Under the pieces are notes generated by a model. The model was not told the DNA's origin, did no database searches, and saw only the letters and a list, made by a program, of their open reading frames with translations. Position numbers and translations under genes: made by a program. Positions 7,002 to 14,210 of a stretch of 22,122 nucleotides of DNA are shown in pieces; positions within the stretch are counted from its first letter, which is position 1, and each line of letters opens with the position of its first letter. The DNA is from Anaerolineales bacterium (GTDB taxonomy: Bacteria > Chloroflexota > Anaerolineae > Anaerolineales > Villigracilaceae), in the NCBI GenBank assembly GCA_017882065.1, contig JADGQD010000009.1, positions 1 to 22,122 of the forward strand. Reading direction: 5' to 3'.

Positions 7002-8367
7002 TCTCGGCGCATCCTTCCGGGACCCGAGCGGATTTCTTTTCACCCGCGAGGGTGTTTTGTACCGGCAGGTGAACCAGGCCTACGCCGACGATTACACGCG
7101 GCTGATAGAATCCGGTCTATACGAGAAACTGGTCAAGACCGGACTGCTCGTCCCTCACACGGAATCGGACACCCAGCCTTTTGACGAAAAACGGTTGTTT
7201 AAAGTCCTCTGCCCGGAGCGGGTGCCGTTCATATCGTATCCATATGAATGGTCCTTTGGACAGTTGAAGGACGCGGCCTTGGCGACGCTGTCCATCCAGA
7301 AACGTGCTCTCAAGCTGGGCATGTCCCTCAAAGATGCCAGCGCGTATAACATCCAGTTCCACAAGGGAAAGCCGACGCTGATTGACACGCTTTCCTTTGA
7401 AACTTCCAAAGAGGGCGAGCCATGGGTGGCCTACCGGCAGTTCTGTCAGCACTTCCTGGCTCCACTGGCGCTGATGGCCTACCGGGATGTGCGCTTGAAC
7501 CAATTGATGCGCATATACATTGACGGTGTTCCGCTTGACCTTGCCAGCCAATTGCTTCCCGGACGCACCCGCTGGAATTTAGGACTTTCGACGCACATCC
7601 ATTTGCACGCAAGTGCGCAGAAACGCTATGCGGATATTTCCGTGACCGAGGCGCGTGGCGGACGCAAAATGAGCAAGGAGGCTTTGCTCGGCCTGATTGA
7701 GAGTCTCCGTGCCACCGTCCGCAAGTTGGAATGGAAACCCGCCGGGACCGAATGGGCCGATTATTATGCAGCCAACAATTACACCGACTTCGCTTTCGAA
7801 CACAAGAAGGTTTTGGTGGGGGACTGGTTGTTGAAAATTGCCCCGAAAATCATCTGGGACCTGGGCGCGAACACCGGGGTTTTCAGCCGGGTTGCCGCTG
7901 AGACCGGAGCATATGTTATTTCATCTGATATTGACCCGGCGGCAGTGGAGGTGAACTACCGGCAGGTCAAAGAAAGCAACGAGCAGAATCTCCTGCCGTT
8001 GGTGCTCGACTTGACCAATCCAAGTCCGTCCAGCGGCTGGCAGAACCGGGAGCGCGACTCTTTCCTCCAGCGCGGCCCCGTCGACGCTGTCCTGGCGCTG
8101 GCGCTTGTTCATCACCTGGCTATATCGAATAACGTCCCGTTGGTACGGGTGGCGGAGTTCTTTGCCGTTTGTGGGGAGTGGTTGATCGTCGAATTTGTGC
8201 CGAAGAGCGATTCTCAGGTCCAGAAGTTGCTTCGCAACCGGGTGGATATTTTCAGCGAATACACTCGCACGGGGTTCGAATCAGCTTTTGGACAGTGGTA
8301 TACCATCCAGTCATCCAGCGCTGTCCGTGATTCGGAACGCTGGTTGTACTTGATGAAACGAAAATAG
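6979..8367 (+). CDS. SAM-dependent methyltransferase with kinase-like N-terminal region
   Basis: A 462-residue class I methyltransferase of unknown substrate. The SAM-binding motif I WDLGANTGVFSRVAAETG is at about residues 293-310 and the acidic residue ending strand 2 is in SSDIDP (315-320). The N-terminal 250 residues are typical of a NoeA-like family of long methyltransferases. They include PYEWSFGQLKDAA and LKDASAYNIQFHKGKPTLID, which looks like the catalytic loop and DFG-like part of aminoglycoside/lipid kinase folds (D...N...D). Two ATGs (6979, 6982) lie inside the end of the LDPGSGS gene; I chose the first, but the second is as good. The longer open frame upstream duplicates coding sequence of the small gene and is unlikely to be used. 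Coupling to that gene suggests a shared, perhaps surface-glycan, role (inference). Confidence 0.87.
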   Translation: MMKTKTISLGASFRDPSGFLFTREGVLYRQVNQAYADDYTRLIESGLYEKLVKTGLLVPHTESDTQPFDEKRLFKVLCPERVPFISYPYEWSFGQLKDAALATLSIQKRALKLGMSLKDASAYNIQFHKGKPTLIDTLSFETSKEGEPWVAYRQFCQHFLAPLALMAYRDVRLNQLMRIYIDGVPLDLASQLLPGRTRWNLGLSTHIHLHASAQKRYADISVTEARGGRKMSKEALLGLIESLRATVRKLEWKPAGTEWADYYAANNYTDFAFEHKKVLVGDWLLKIAPKIIWDLGANTGVFSRVAAETGAYVISSDIDPAAVEVNYRQVKESNEQNLLPLVLDLTNPSPSSGWQNRERDSFLQRGPVDAVLALALVHHLAISNNVPLVRVAEFFAVCGEWLIVEFVPKSDSQVQKLLRNRVDIFSEYTRTGFESAFGQWYTIQSSSAVRDSERWLYLMKRK

Positions 8368-8584
8368 GTCAGGGCTTTACCATTTTAAAGAGTACTGCGC
8401 AAAGATGTGAACCCATATTGATGTATATTCCTGTATTTTGATCGTTCAAAGTTCACGTATTTATTCAAGAAGCAGTAAAATCCCGTCATTTTCGAGCCTT
8501 TCGATACGGGAAAATTCATTGGTTTGGTTGTTACACCCTTTCGAGTTACAGTTTCCGAGAATGTAAAAACCATATAAATAGGTG

Positions 8585-8613
8585 TTGGCTAATTTGACAA
8601 GATTCTGTATAAT
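8585..8613 (+). promoter_or_regulatory. Sigma-70-type promoter for the 8649 gene
   Basis: A perfect TATAAT (8608-8613) is preceded at 17 bases by TTGGCT (8585-8590), a 4/6 match to the -35 consensus. A TTGACA (8594-8599) also occurs but is only 8 bases from the -10, too close to pair with it. The predicted transcript starts near 8620, giving a leader of about 29 bases with AAAGGAG before the ATG at 8649. The rest of the 281-base gap (8368-8584) shows nothing convincing. Confidence 0.7.
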
Positions 8614-8648
8614 TAGAGTATTAGTCGAAGCAATCAAAGGAGCTTTGC

Positions 8649-9650
8649 ATGAAAATCCTTGACATCTTGAAGAAACCGTTCGTGGCCGCTGCGCTTGGGT
8701 TCGTTGTGGGTCTGTTCATAGGCCTGGTGGTGCTGGGGTGGGGGTTGTGGCCGGTGCAGTGGACGAACGCCGACCCATCCTCCCTGCGCCCTGATTTGCA
8801 GGAAGATTATTTGCGCATGACGATAGACTCATTCGTTAGTAATCCCGTAACTGGGCTTGCCATTCAGCGCTACCAGGCGCTTGGCGCGGATGGGCCGGCT
8901 GTTTTAGCGAGAATCAAGGCAGGGTATCCAGACCAGAACGCCATCCTGAATTTTTCCAAAGCGGTTCAAGTCACCACACCCACGGCAACTACTACCCCGG
9001 GCAGTGGGCAGACGCCTGCTAAACCGGGTGCATTGACCGGTATTCTCATCATCGGTGGCGCGCTAATCCTGTTTGCCATTCTGGGATTTGCGGTTTTCAA
9101 ATACTTGATTCCGCTCTTCAGGCATACCACATCTGACAGCCCGGCTAATCGGGCGCGTGATATTACTAGCCAGGCCGAAATGACCGATTATTCCGCCCAG
9201 GGCGACGAACAGCCAATAGCTCAATTCTTGACCACTTACGTTCTTGGCGACGACCTGTTTGACGACTCCTTCAGCATCGACTCGCCATCCGGCGAATTTC
9301 TGGGCGAGTGTGGCATTGGCATCTCGGAAACCATCGGCGTCGGCGAACCCAAAAAAGTAACCGCCTTTGAAGTCTGGCTGTTCGACAAGAACGATATCCA
9401 GACCGTGACAAAGGTGTTGATGAGTACGCGCGCTTTCAACGATGTTGCCACTTTCCAGCGTCTGCAAGCCAAAGGTGAACCGTTCATGGTGGAACGCGGC
9501 AAGCAGGTTGTGCTGGAAACAGCAGCTCTGCAACTGGTTGCGACCGCTTCGGACATGGAATATGGTCAGGGAGCGTTGCCGGAGGACAGTTACTTCGAGC
9601 GCCTGACGTTGGAAATTGCCGTCTGGCCTAAAGTTGTGACCCCGGCCTAG
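8649..9650 (+). CDS. Two-pass membrane protein of unknown function
   Basis: I do not recognise a named family. The 333-residue protein has a membrane helix at about residues 11-34 (rich in Gly/Val/Leu), then an about 90-residue region ending in a short Thr/Pro linker (TTPTATTTPGSGQTP). A second helix follows at about 129-155, then an about 175-residue C-terminal domain. If the N-terminus is cytoplasmic, residues 35-128 lie outside and the C-terminal domain is inside. The C-terminal part is acidic and beta-rich (FLTTYVLGDDLFDDSFSID, EVWLFDKNDIQTVTKVLMS); such domains are common in uncharacterised Chloroflexota proteins. A good AAAGGAG site sets the start. It is monocistronic, with its own promoter and a strong terminator. 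Confidence 0.88.
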   Translation: MKILDILKKPFVAAALGFVVGLFIGLVVLGWGLWPVQWTNADPSSLRPDLQEDYLRMTIDSFVSNPVTGLAIQRYQALGADGPAVLARIKAGYPDQNAILNFSKAVQVTTPTATTTPGSGQTPAKPGALTGILIIGGALILFAILGFAVFKYLIPLFRHTTSDSPANRARDITSQAEMTDYSAQGDEQPIAQFLTTYVLGDDLFDDSFSIDSPSGEFLGECGIGISETIGVGEPKKVTAFEVWLFDKNDIQTVTKVLMSTRAFNDVATFQRLQAKGEPFMVERGKQVVLETAALQLVATASDMEYGQGALPEDSYFERLTLEIAVWPKVVTPA

Positions 9651-9657
9651 AAACATA

Positions 9658-9690
9658 CGGGCGACCCGCAAGGGTCGCCCGAGTTTTTTT
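9658..9690 (+). terminator. Intrinsic terminator after the 8649 gene
   Basis: A perfect 10-bp GC-rich stem, CGGGCGACCC (9658-9667) with GGGTCGCCCG (9672-9681), has a GCAA tetraloop and is followed by AG and seven Ts (9684-9690). The T-tract overlaps the stop codon of greA on the other strand. On the minus strand the hairpin has only a weak T-run after it, so it mainly serves the + strand gene but could also help end greA. Confidence 0.93.
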
Positions 9691-10162
9691 ATTCGATCTC
9701 CATGATTTTTAATCTGATTTTCCCGCCCGGCGTTTCTGCCTCGACCATCTCGCCGACGCGGTGATCCATCAGGGCGCGACCGATGGGGGATTCGTGGGAT
9801 ATTTTCCCGGCGCGCGGATCGGCTTCCTGGGCGCCGACCATGTGGAAAACCTCCGGGTCGAAACCGTCTTCCTGGACGGTCACGCGCACACCAACCGCGA
9901 CCACATTCTTCGGAATACTCGTCGCTTCAACGATGATAGCACTGCGCAGGGCGAATTCCAGTTCCTGGATGCGGCCTTCGAGAAAACCCTGGTCTTCCTT
10001 GGCTTTGTGGTAGTCGGCATTCTCCGAAAGGTCACCCATCTGGATGGCGTCGCGCAGGCGCCGCGCCAGGGCCTCTCGCTGCGGACCTTTCAACTCTCTA
10101 AGTTCGGATTCAATTTTGGCCGCACCATCGGCGGTCAGATAAGTGGGTTGTGTTTTAGGCAT
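9689..10162 (-). CDS. greA: Transcription elongation factor GreA
   Basis: GreA rescues backtracked RNA polymerase by stimulating transcript cleavage in the secondary channel. The 157-residue protein has the usual N-terminal coiled coil (about residues 10-78) with the signature GDLSENADYHKAKEDQGF. The tip acidic residues are Asp44 and Glu47, equivalent to D41/E44 of E. coli. The C-terminal FKBP-like domain includes the family-typical SPIGRALMDHRVGEMVEAETP. GAGAG lies upstream of the ATG. Only 18 bases separate it from the dgt stop, so the two are co-transcribed. Confidence 0.96.
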   Translation of the reverse strand: MPKTQPTYLTADGAAKIESELRELKGPQREALARRLRDAIQMGDLSENADYHKAKEDQGFLEGRIQELEFALRSAIIVEATSIPKNVVAVGVRVTVQEDGFDPEVFHMVGAQEADPRAGKISHESPIGRALMDHRVGEMVEAETPGGKIRLKIMEIE

Positions 10163-10180
10163 GTGACTCTCGCGATGCGG

Positions 10181-11329
10181 TTATGGCTTGAGATAAGGGT
10201 CGTGGAGCCGGGCGTGCTCTTCGATGGCATACCGGTCGGTCATCCCAGCGATGTAATCGCAGATGGTGCGTTCCAGACCTCGCCCAGGAATCCACTGCTG
10301 GACGTGGTCGGGCAGGATGAGCGGTTCGGCCAGGTAGGCAGTGAACAGGTCGGTGACGATGTGTTCGGCTTTAACCTGCATCCGCACTACGCGGTAGTGG
10401 CGGTAAAGTTTGGTAAACAGGAAGTCCTTCAGTTCACGGTTGCGGCGTTGCATGTCTTCGCGATAACCGATAATGTTGTATGTTAACCTCTGGATGTCGA
10501 GAGCAGACTTCACCCCGCTTTCCTTCAAACGAGTGTCAGTAGCCTGGATCATGTCTGTCACCAGCAATCCGACCAGGTTGCGGATCATGCTGTTGCGGTC
10601 CAGATCTTGCAGGAGAGGCCCGCTCCAGTTGTAAGTCTCGGTCAGGATTTCCCACAAGGCGATGCCGTCCAGCATTTGCGGGGTGATCATCCCGGAGCGC
10701 AGACCGTCATCCAGGTCGTGGGTGGTGTAGGCCAGTTCATCAGCCACGTTGCAGATTTGCGTCTCCAGATTGCCGCGCAGTTCGGGGCTGAACTCTCGGG
10801 CGTCGGTTAGGTCGTACTCGGACTCGTGCTTGACCATGCCCTCGCGTGTTTCCCAGGTCAGATTCAGGCCGGGAAATTCCGGGTAGCGTTGTTCGAGATC
10901 AGTGACAATCCTGAGTGACTGCTTGTTGTGGTCGAAACCGCCGAAGTCTTTCATCAACTTACTCAATGTATATTCCCCGGCGTGCCCGAAAGGCGAATGA
11001 CCCAGATCGTGCGCCAGGCAGATGGCTTCCACTAAATCTTCATTCGCGCCCAGTGCACGCGCAATGGTACGGCCCACTTGGGCCACTTCCAGCGTATGCG
11101 TCAGGCGCGTGCGGAAATAATCACCTTCAAAATTAATGAAGACCTGCGTTTTGTACTCCAGCCGCCGGAAGGCAGTGGTGTGCAGCACGCGATCGCGGTC
11201 ACGCTGGAAAGCGGTGCGGTAATCGGGTTCGTTATCCAGGTAGGCGCGGCCCTTGCTGTCCTTACTGCGCGCACCGTACGGTGCAAGGCTGCGGTCTTCG
11301 ATCTCTTCTAGTTCCTGGCGGGAAAACAT
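10181..11329 (-). CDS. dgt: Deoxyguanosinetriphosphate triphosphohydrolase-like protein (HD domain)
   Basis: An HD-domain dNTP triphosphohydrolase, which splits dNTPs into deoxynucleoside and triphosphate and so tunes dNTP pools. The 382-residue protein starts MFSRQELEEIEDRSLAPYG and has DRDRVLHTTAFRRLEYKTQVF. The metal-binding set is His78 (RLTHTLEV), the HD pair 107-108 (LAHDLGHSPFGHAGE) and the Asp in ADELAYTTHDLDDG. The length and motifs fit the bacterial Dgt subfamily of about 380 residues; substrate preference cannot be read from sequence. A promoter lies just upstream, overlapping the end of the isopentenyl phosphate kinase gene. It is followed by greA. Confidence 0.95.
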   Translation of the reverse strand: MFSRQELEEIEDRSLAPYGARSKDSKGRAYLDNEPDYRTAFQRDRDRVLHTTAFRRLEYKTQVFINFEGDYFRTRLTHTLEVAQVGRTIARALGANEDLVEAICLAHDLGHSPFGHAGEYTLSKLMKDFGGFDHNKQSLRIVTDLEQRYPEFPGLNLTWETREGMVKHESEYDLTDAREFSPELRGNLETQICNVADELAYTTHDLDDGLRSGMITPQMLDGIALWEILTETYNWSGPLLQDLDRNSMIRNLVGLLVTDMIQATDTRLKESGVKSALDIQRLTYNIIGYREDMQRRNRELKDFLFTKLYRHYRVVRMQVKAEHIVTDLFTAYLAEPLILPDHVQQWIPGRGLERTICDYIAGMTDRYAIEEHARLHDPYLKP

Positions 11330-11380
11330 AATCTACTCTCTTTCAGCGAAAGTCCCGGTTCCAGCACGGGGTGGAACGTG

Positions 11381-11409
11381 AGTTTAGCGCGTGATGGGCG
11401 GGCTGTCAA
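11381..11409 (-). promoter_or_regulatory. Promoter for dgt-greA
   Basis: Read on the minus strand, TTGACA (11404-11409 on +) is followed after 17 bases by TAAACT (11381-11386). This is a perfect -35 and a 4/6 -10. The -35 overlaps the stop codon of the upstream kinase gene, so dgt-greA can be transcribed on its own. The leader of about 45 bases contains a 6-bp hairpin (GTTCCA/TGGAAC) and a GAGAG ribosome-binding site. Confidence 0.75.
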
Positions 11410-12197
11410 CAATGCAAACGTGTGCCAGGATTTTCCCCTTGCAAGGCACGGCGGGCGTTGCCCGGTTCTTCACCGGAGAAAACCAGCACTTCGAGACTCG
11501 GAACCTGTTCCACCAGCGCCAGCATCTCGGTGACTTTAGCCTGCATTCCGCCCGTAACGTCGGCTCCAGAGCTACGTCCCAAGCCAGGGGCCTGCTGTGC
11601 AAAAATCTTCGGCGTCATCTCCCTGATAAGACGCGTCCGGGCCGGGAAGTCTTCCCATACCCCGGCTTCCAGTCCGGCCAGCAGGATGCGTTCGGGGTGA
11701 AGCTGGCGCGCCAGATGAGCGAATAAATCCTCGGTGGAAAGGATCGTTCCGCCGCGGGCTTCGTCGAAAACCACGTCGCCGTGGAGAACCGGCAGCAAGC
11801 CGTTTGCCAGCGCGGCTTTCAGAGGAGCCAGGTCCCAGGCGGCAACTTGCCCGTCGCGGGCCGTCACCGCTGAGACGGGAGCCAGGGTTACAGCGGAGAG
11901 ACCGGCGCTGCGTAAAGCCTCCACGACGAGTCGGTTCAGCGCCGAGGCCTGGTACCAGACTTCAGCAAAGCCGCGCCATGCTTCCGGTCCAGAAACGCCG
12001 CGGCGGGTGCCGAACTGGCTGGCGGCCTGGTGGCCGAAGGAACCGGAGCCGTGGCCAAGTATAAGGCGCAGGTCCGCATTTTCCTGCAACGCGGCGGAAA
12101 TCTGGATAGCCAGGTTGTCCAGCGTTTCAAGACGGGGGGTATATGGGCGGGTTTTGTCGGTGATGAGCGACCCTCCAAGTTTGAGAAAAACGAACAT
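11406..12197 (-). CDS. Isopentenyl phosphate kinase
   Basis: Amino acid kinase fold enzyme that phosphorylates isopentenyl phosphate to isopentenyl diphosphate in the alternative (archaeal-type) mevalonate pathway. The 263-residue protein begins MFVFLKLGGSLITDK and carries GHGSGSFGH, whose last His (residue 56) is the catalytic and diagnostic histidine of this family. LHGDVVFD, ILSTEDLFAHLA, and DVTGGMQAKV near the C-terminus also match. The open frame continues 24 codons upstream, but the conserved kinase start is at 12197 and a promoter sits immediately before it. Related kinases such as glutamate 5-kinase or UMP kinase lack the SFGH histidine. It is known in some Chloroflexota (Roseiflexus), where it works with a mevalonate-phosphate decarboxylase. 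Confidence 0.9.
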   Translation of the reverse strand: MFVFLKLGGSLITDKTRPYTPRLETLDNLAIQISAALQENADLRLILGHGSGSFGHQAASQFGTRRGVSGPEAWRGFAEVWYQASALNRLVVEALRSAGLSAVTLAPVSAVTARDGQVAAWDLAPLKAALANGLLPVLHGDVVFDEARGGTILSTEDLFAHLARQLHPERILLAGLEAGVWEDFPARTRLIREMTPKIFAQQAPGLGRSSGADVTGGMQAKVTEMLALVEQVPSLEVLVFSGEEPGNARRALQGENPGTRLHC

Positions 12198-12203
12198 GGG
12201 AAA

Positions 12204-12232
12204 AATGTAGCACGTTCCGCGGCGGGCGTCAA
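12204..12232 (-). promoter_or_regulatory. Promoter for the isopentenyl phosphate kinase gene
   Basis: On the minus strand TTGACG (12227-12232) is followed after 17 bases by TACATT (12204-12209). Only 6 bases separate the -10 from the ATG, so transcription would begin at or next to the start codon and the mRNA would be leaderless. No ribosome-binding site is present, which agrees with this. Confidence 0.6.
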
Positions 12233-12237
12233 GAAGG

Positions 12238-12243
12238 TATAAT
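12238..12243 (+). promoter_or_regulatory. -10 element for the 12252 gene
   Basis: A perfect TATAAT ends 8 bases before the ATG at 12252. A weak TTCCGC lies 17 bases upstream as a -35. The expected start of transcription is at about the A of the ATG, so this mRNA would also be leaderless. The element lies within 54 bp shared with the divergent kinase promoter. Confidence 0.55.
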
Positions 12244-12251
12244 CGAGTCAG

Positions 12252-13151
12252 ATGAACCTGGATATTCACGCTGCAGTTGTCATGGCGGTAATACTCACCA
12301 TTCTGGGTGCGCTGCTCAGCGTCTGGAGCGGGTTCCGCGCCATTCGCAAAGGGCGCAAGGTGGCTTATTTCCGCTTGAGCCGCAGGCAGGTGGCGGCGGG
12401 TTGGTGGACGATCATTTTTGCGGTGTTTTTGGTCGGGTTTGCCTTCCTGCTGGGCCGTTTTGGCGAACCGGTGTCTTACCGTCTTTTCCCGCCCAGCCCA
12501 TCACCTTCGCCAACCCCGACTATTTCACTGACACCAACCATCAGCTTGACTCCGACGATTTCGCTGACGCCTACCATCACGCCAACCCCGGAGATCAGTT
12601 ACACCCCAACGCCTACCGGGACGCCGTTCCTGCCGATTGTCATCGAGGCGCAGTTCGAGAGCACGGTCACGCCCAACCCGGCGGCAATTTTCAGCCCGCT
12701 GGTATTTTCGCTGTATGTGAACAATTACAGGGCGATCAACCCGCAGAAGGTCTTTCAGAACCCTATCAGCCGTGTTTTCGTTACCTATTCTTATGATGGC
12801 ATGACCAACGGTGCGCAGTGGACGGCAATTTGGTACCTGAACGGTCAATTGTTGAAATATGAGACTGGCTCCTGGGAAGGTGGCACCGGTGGTGCTGGCC
12901 AGTATGAATTGAACCTTCCAGCCGAACAATGGCTGACCGGAATATACCAGTTGGTTTTCTTTGTCGGGACGGACTGGAAGGTAGTGGGAGAGTTTCGTGT
13001 AATGGGCGAACCGCCTACAGCGACCGTCTCGCCGACACCCTCCCTGACGCGTACTCCCACGCTGACTCCCACCGCAACCCACACTCCGCTGCCCTCCTGG
13101 ACGCCGCGTCCCACCGATACCCGCTGGCCGAGCCAGACACCCACGAAATAA
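12252..13151 (+). CDS. Thr/Pro-rich membrane-anchored protein, unknown function
   Basis: A 299-residue protein with two membrane helices (about residues 6-27 and 48-69) joined by a basic loop (FRAIRKGRKVAYFRLSRRQ). The rest probably lies outside the cell. A linker at about 81-125 contains three tandem TISLTP hexamers and further TPTP units. A compact domain with many aromatic residues follows (about 128-255; YSYDGMTNGAQWTAIWYLNG, LTGIYQLVFFVGTDWKVVGEF). A second Thr/Pro-rich tail of about 40 residues ends the protein. Such linkers are frequent in exported Chloroflexota proteins and are often glycosylated in other bacteria. The central domain resembles small beta-sandwich ligand modules, but I cannot name it. 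Confidence 0.85.
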   Translation: MNLDIHAAVVMAVILTILGALLSVWSGFRAIRKGRKVAYFRLSRRQVAAGWWTIIFAVFLVGFAFLLGRFGEPVSYRLFPPSPSPSPTPTISLTPTISLTPTISLTPTITPTPEISYTPTPTGTPFLPIVIEAQFESTVTPNPAAIFSPLVFSLYVNNYRAINPQKVFQNPISRVFVTYSYDGMTNGAQWTAIWYLNGQLLKYETGSWEGGTGGAGQYELNLPAEQWLTGIYQLVFFVGTDWKVVGEFRVMGEPPTATVSPTPSLTRTPTLTPTATHTPLPSWTPRPTDTRWPSQTPTK

Positions 13152-13182
13152 AAAAATGGGAGAGGACAATAACCTCACCCAT
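13150..13182 (-). terminator. Intrinsic terminator for psuG
   Basis: An imperfect hairpin (13156-13182; ATGGGtGAGG on the minus strand pairing with CCTCtCCCAT, one mismatch) is followed on the minus strand by seven Ts and more T-rich sequence. It lies about 100 bases after the psuG stop, directly beyond the end of the facing 12252 gene. On the + strand no T-run follows, so it serves the minus strand. Confidence 0.65.
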
Positions 13183-13210
13183 AATATCTAGGCACTTACC
13201 TTACGCAAAA

Positions 13211-13263
13211 CGTCCCGCAGGTTCCCGTAATTCAGGCTTGCTTTCTGTCCAACCTGCGGGACG
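13211..13263. repeat. Perfect 13-bp inverted repeat beside psuG
   Basis: CGTCCCGCAGGTT (13211-13223) and its exact reverse complement (13251-13263) flank a 27-base loop. The element ends 14 bases before the psuG stop codon and lies in the gap between two convergent genes. It has no T-tract. It resembles the rpsP-khpA element in layout but not in sequence, and looks like a dispersed palindromic repeat. Confidence 0.65.
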
Positions 13264-13277
13264 CTGCGAAACATCAG

Positions 13278-14210
13278 TTAGGCAGTCTTTTCCCACCTCT
13301 TGGAAAATTCTTTTGCTATTTGCGCTGCCAGCCGGGCATTGTTGAGCAGAAGCGCCAGGTTAGCTTTCAGGGATGCGCCGTCGGTCAGTTCGGCCATCCT
13401 CGCCAGCAAGAAGGGGGTAAGAACTTGTCCGTGGATTCCCTGCTCGTGGGCTTCGCGGCGGGCCTGTTGGATTGCGCCGTCCACTTTTTCGCGGGGAAGT
13501 TCTTCTTCGGGCGAAACCGGTTGGCAGACCAGCACGGCGCTTTTCATGCCGATTTCCCAATGCGCTTTGACGAACTCGACAATTTCCTGAGGCGAATCCA
13601 ACCGTGCGCTGACGGGTAGTCCGCTTTGGCGCGAGTAGAAGGCGGGGAATTCGTCGGTCCCGTAGCCGATGACCGGGACGGCCATTGTTTCCAGATATTC
13701 CAATGTGGCGGGCAAATCCAAAATAGCTTTTGCTCCGGCGCAGACGACGATCATCGGTGTGTTAGATAATGCCTGCAAATCGGTGGAGATGTCCATCGTC
13801 TCCACCTCGTGGACACCGCCGATGCCACCCGTGGCGAAGACCTTGATCCCGGCCCGCTGCGCCGCGAACATCGTCCCGGCGACGGTGGTTCCTCCGCATT
13901 CTTTTTTGACGATGGCGGTGGCGAAATCCCGGCGGCTGATCTTGCGAACGTTATCTTCGTTAGCCAGGCGTTCCAGTTCCATGTCCGTTAATCCGACGCA
14001 GATGACCCCATCCAGAACGGCGATGGTGGCGGGCGTTGCGTCGTTCTCGCGGACGACGCGTTCCATGTCGCGCGCCAGCATCAGGTTTTTCGGGCGCGGC
14101 AGTCCGTGCGTTATGACGGCCGATTCGAGGGCGACCACGGGTAAGGATGAACGCAGCGCCTGGTTGATCGTGGATGAACCATGATGGGGGAGAGAAAGAG
14201 AATCGGTCAT
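13278..14210 (-). CDS. psuG: Pseudouridine-5'-phosphate glycosidase
   Basis: PsuG reversibly splits pseudouridine 5'-phosphate into uracil and ribose 5-phosphate, a C-C glycosidic bond, in RNA-derived pseudouridine salvage. The 310-residue protein has ALESAVITHGLPRPKN, IAVLDGVICVGLT, KKECGGTTVAGTM, GIKVFATGGIGGVHEV, IVVCAGAKAILDLPATLEYLET and GTDEFPAFYSRQSG, all family signatures. In most homologues GGVH is followed by RG; here it is EV. The ATG at 14210 gives the usual length; the frame stays open 27 codons further, but that part is AT-rich and not conserved-looking. No pseudouridine kinase (psuK, PfkB family) is next to it, so the kinase would have to be elsewhere. Confidence 0.94.
   Translation of the reverse strand: MTDSLSLPHHGSSTINQALRSSLPVVALESAVITHGLPRPKNLMLARDMERVVRENDATPATIAVLDGVICVGLTDMELERLANEDNVRKISRRDFATAIVKKECGGTTVAGTMFAAQRAGIKVFATGGIGGVHEVETMDISTDLQALSNTPMIVVCAGAKAILDLPATLEYLETMAVPVIGYGTDEFPAFYSRQSGLPVSARLDSPQEIVEFVKAHWEIGMKSAVLVCQPVSPEEELPREKVDGAIQQARREAHEQGIHGQVLTPFLLARMAELTDGASLKANLALLLNNARLAAQIAKEFSKRWEKTA

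Noticed and set aside
8385..8573. A 62-codon minus-strand frame in the gap before the 8649 gene
   Set aside because: No ribosome-binding site, poor composition and no family resemblance.
8594..8613. TTGACA and TATAAT as one promoter before the 8649 gene
   Set aside because: The spacing is only 8 bases; TTGGCT at 17 bases is the workable -35.
12530..12590. Tandem DNA repeats as a possible CRISPR or minisatellite
   Set aside because: The repeats are degenerate at DNA level and keep the TISLTP protein repeat in frame, so they are part of a coding linker.
12525..13178. A 217-codon minus-strand frame opposite the Thr/Pro-rich gene
   Set aside because: It is created by the repetitive ACN/CCN codons of the + strand gene and has no domain.
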